From Beaufortia kweichowensis (lineage: Eukaryota; Chordata; Actinopteri; Cypriniformes; Gastromyzontidae): 64,000 bases of DNA. The stretch is from the NCBI GenBank assembly GCA_019155185.1, contig CM032798.1, positions 7,329,501-7,393,500 on the forward strand. The letters run 5' to 3'. Positions within the stretch are counted from its first letter, which is position 1. The number at the start of each line of letters is the position of its first letter. Below are positions 63,106 to 64,000 of the stretch, one piece after another. The notes below the pieces were generated by a model. That model did not search any database. It saw only the letters and a list, made by a program, of their open reading frames with translations, and had not been told where the DNA came from. The translations under genes were made by a program, and so were the position numbers.

Positions 63106-64000
63106 GTATCGTAAATGATTGGTCTGACTTTCTGTTCACTTTGTAACTTTAATTCAGGACAGCACAGCTCAAAGCCCTATCTCATGAGTTAAAATCCTAA
63201 TCATTCTCTTCTAAAATAAGCTTGTCAAAGCTGGAGCTATCTGCGATGGCTAAATGCAGCTGATAGATGTTTAATGATTTGATTGTGTGCGATTTAGTCC
63301 CCTGCTGCCCCCGTTGAGAAGCATGGAGAGCACTTTCCCCGCGGAGACGGCCGGCCGGGAGTAAACCGTCGCAGACACAACTCTTCCGATGGCTTTTTCA
63401 ACAACGACCCGCTCAGAGCCCCAGGAGGTAGAGGAACCTTTGCATCTAGAGTTAAGTTGCATGTTCCTGTGCTTTTTGTGTGACAGCTGTGTTTGTTCTT
63501 TCCTCAGGTGATGGGTGGCAGCAACCGTCTCTGTTGAGGCATGACTCTGTAGACTCTGGTGTCGCGAAGGGGAGTCAGGGGGGATTGGGAGGTGGACCGG
63601 GGTGGAAGGAGACCCCCAGCTGGCATGGGGCACAGAGGGGTCAGGAGGGTCCTCACCACCACCATGCTCGGCATATTAAACGTGGTGGAGGAGAGAGAGA
63701 CAGACAAGGAGGTCACCGGCAGCGCAATGGAAACTTTCACCCGCGCAAAGGCGGCCCGTATCAGGAGAGATATTCTGATGAGGAGCGCAACGATGACAAG
63801 CTCAAATTTGTCGATGAGGATTTTGTAAGTAGTTTTATAGTCTGCTTTGTGTTTGTCAATGGCCACATAGAGAGATCACACCCCTATTAGGCATGAGTTA
63901 AATGTAATTAGAGAGGTTTCGTTTTTTCATACTTGACATTCCGTTCACAAACTGACTTTATACTTAAGTTGCTTTCCATGTCAAATTTCAGCCCTCCTTG
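63046..64000 (+). CDS. gpbp1l1: gpbp1l1, GC-rich promoter-binding protein 1-like 1 (5' part, 172 codons seen)
   Basis: Vasculin family: nuclear proteins related to GPBP1, a GC-rich promoter-binding transcriptional activator. Coding exons 63046-63105, 63298-63427, 63508-63824 and 63992 onward (all GT-AG; phases 0, 1, 0) give MAQHDFVPAWLNFSTPQPAK (1-20), EKHGEHFPRGDGR (27-39), RRRHNSSDGFFNND (44-57), WQQPSLLRHDSVDSGVAKG (67-85), a Gly/His/Arg-rich middle with GPHHHHARH, and VDEDF|PSL (165-172). These blocks match human GPBP1L1 as I remember it better than GPBP1, which lacks the RHDSVDSGV block. An in-frame TAA directly precedes the ATG, fixing the start. The middle segment is basic and low-complexity, with R-G-G-G and H-P-R-K stretches suited to nucleic-acid binding. 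The C-terminal two thirds lie beyond the right edge. Neighbour of tmem69, as in human. Confidence 0.95.
63298..63427 (+). CDS. gpbp1l1: gpbp1l1 coding exon 2
   Basis: Acceptor TGTGCGATTTAG|TCCCC at 63297/63298; donor CCAGGAG|GTAGAG at 63427/63428; 130 nt, leaving in phase 1. Encodes SPAAPVEKHGEHFPRGDGR and then VNRRRHNSSDGFFNNDPLRA, ending P-G and one base. The RRRHNSSDGF motif is shared by GPBP1 and GPBP1L1. Confidence 0.95.
63508..63824 (+). CDS. gpbp1l1: gpbp1l1 coding exon 3
   Basis: Acceptor TCTTTCCTCAG|GTGATGG at 63507/63508; donor GATTTT|GTAAGT at 63824/63825; 317 nt, entering in phase 1 and leaving in phase 0. Encodes GDGWQQPSLLRHDSVDSGVA, a Gly-rich stretch, a His-rich stretch, RHIKRGGGERDRQGGHRQRN and ends KLKFVDEDF. 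The Gly/His/Arg bias is stronger than I recall for the mammalian protein. Confidence 0.95.
63992..64000 (+). CDS. gpbp1l1: gpbp1l1 coding exon 4 (first 9 nt)
   Basis: Acceptor CAAATTTCAG|CCCTCC at 63991/63992. Encodes P-S-L, completing the conserved E-D-F-P-S-L block of vasculins, and then runs off the window edge. The expected continuation in the family is N-P-E. Confidence 0.9.

Overview
The window is vertebrate genomic DNA, almost certainly from a cyprinid or other cypriniform teleost. The evidence is three spliced genes with GT-AG introns and vertebrate-type proteins, AT-rich introns of up to 34 kb, CpG-rich stretches only at inferred promoters, long TAA and GATA microsatellites, and fish-type repeats. 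The most telling repeat is the TTAA-flanked element ending in AAAGGGATAGTT, which is very common in carp and zebrafish relatives. No bacterial, viral, CRISPR, rRNA or tRNA feature was seen. Names rest on remembered family sequences, not on a database search.

Positions 1-54.2 kb hold the 5' part of mast2 (microtubule-associated serine/threonine kinase 2), minus strand. Four coding exons can be placed (54158-54238, 36422-36566, 35686-35831, 1441-1472). All junction phases agree and together they give the first 134 residues plus two bases. The kinase, DUF1908 and PDZ exons lie beyond the left edge. Inside the 34-kb third intron is a second first exon (17641-17679, MDDSSILRRRGLQ). It joins exon 4 in frame and has its own CpG-rich upstream region, with CCAAT, octamer and TATA-like sites on the minus strand. 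The locus therefore appears to encode a long and a short N-terminal isoform. The short type has the N terminus I recall for MAST3.

Positions 54.2-56.2 kb hold the CpG-rich mast2 promoter and an AT-rich intergenic stretch. Positions 56192-57156 hold tmem69 on the minus strand (two coding exons, 250 aa, DUF3429 membrane protein with an N terminus of mitochondrial-targeting type). Positions 57.2-58.9 kb are repeat-rich intergenic DNA. From about 58.9 kb to the right edge is the 5' part of gpbp1l1 (vasculin-like GC-rich promoter-binding protein) on the plus strand: a CpG-rich promoter, probable 5'UTR exons, and four coding exons (63046-63105, 63298-63427, 63508-63824, 63992-beyond).

The order mast2(-) tmem69(-) gpbp1l1(+) matches the mirrored human 1p34 order MAST2-IPP-TMEM69-GPBP1L1, except that no IPP gene is visible between mast2 and tmem69. 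The three genes are a syntenic set, not a functional pathway. The rest of the window (about 95%) is intron or spacer, with transposon remnants, simple repeats and a few CpG-retaining or low-repeat blocks that could be regulatory.
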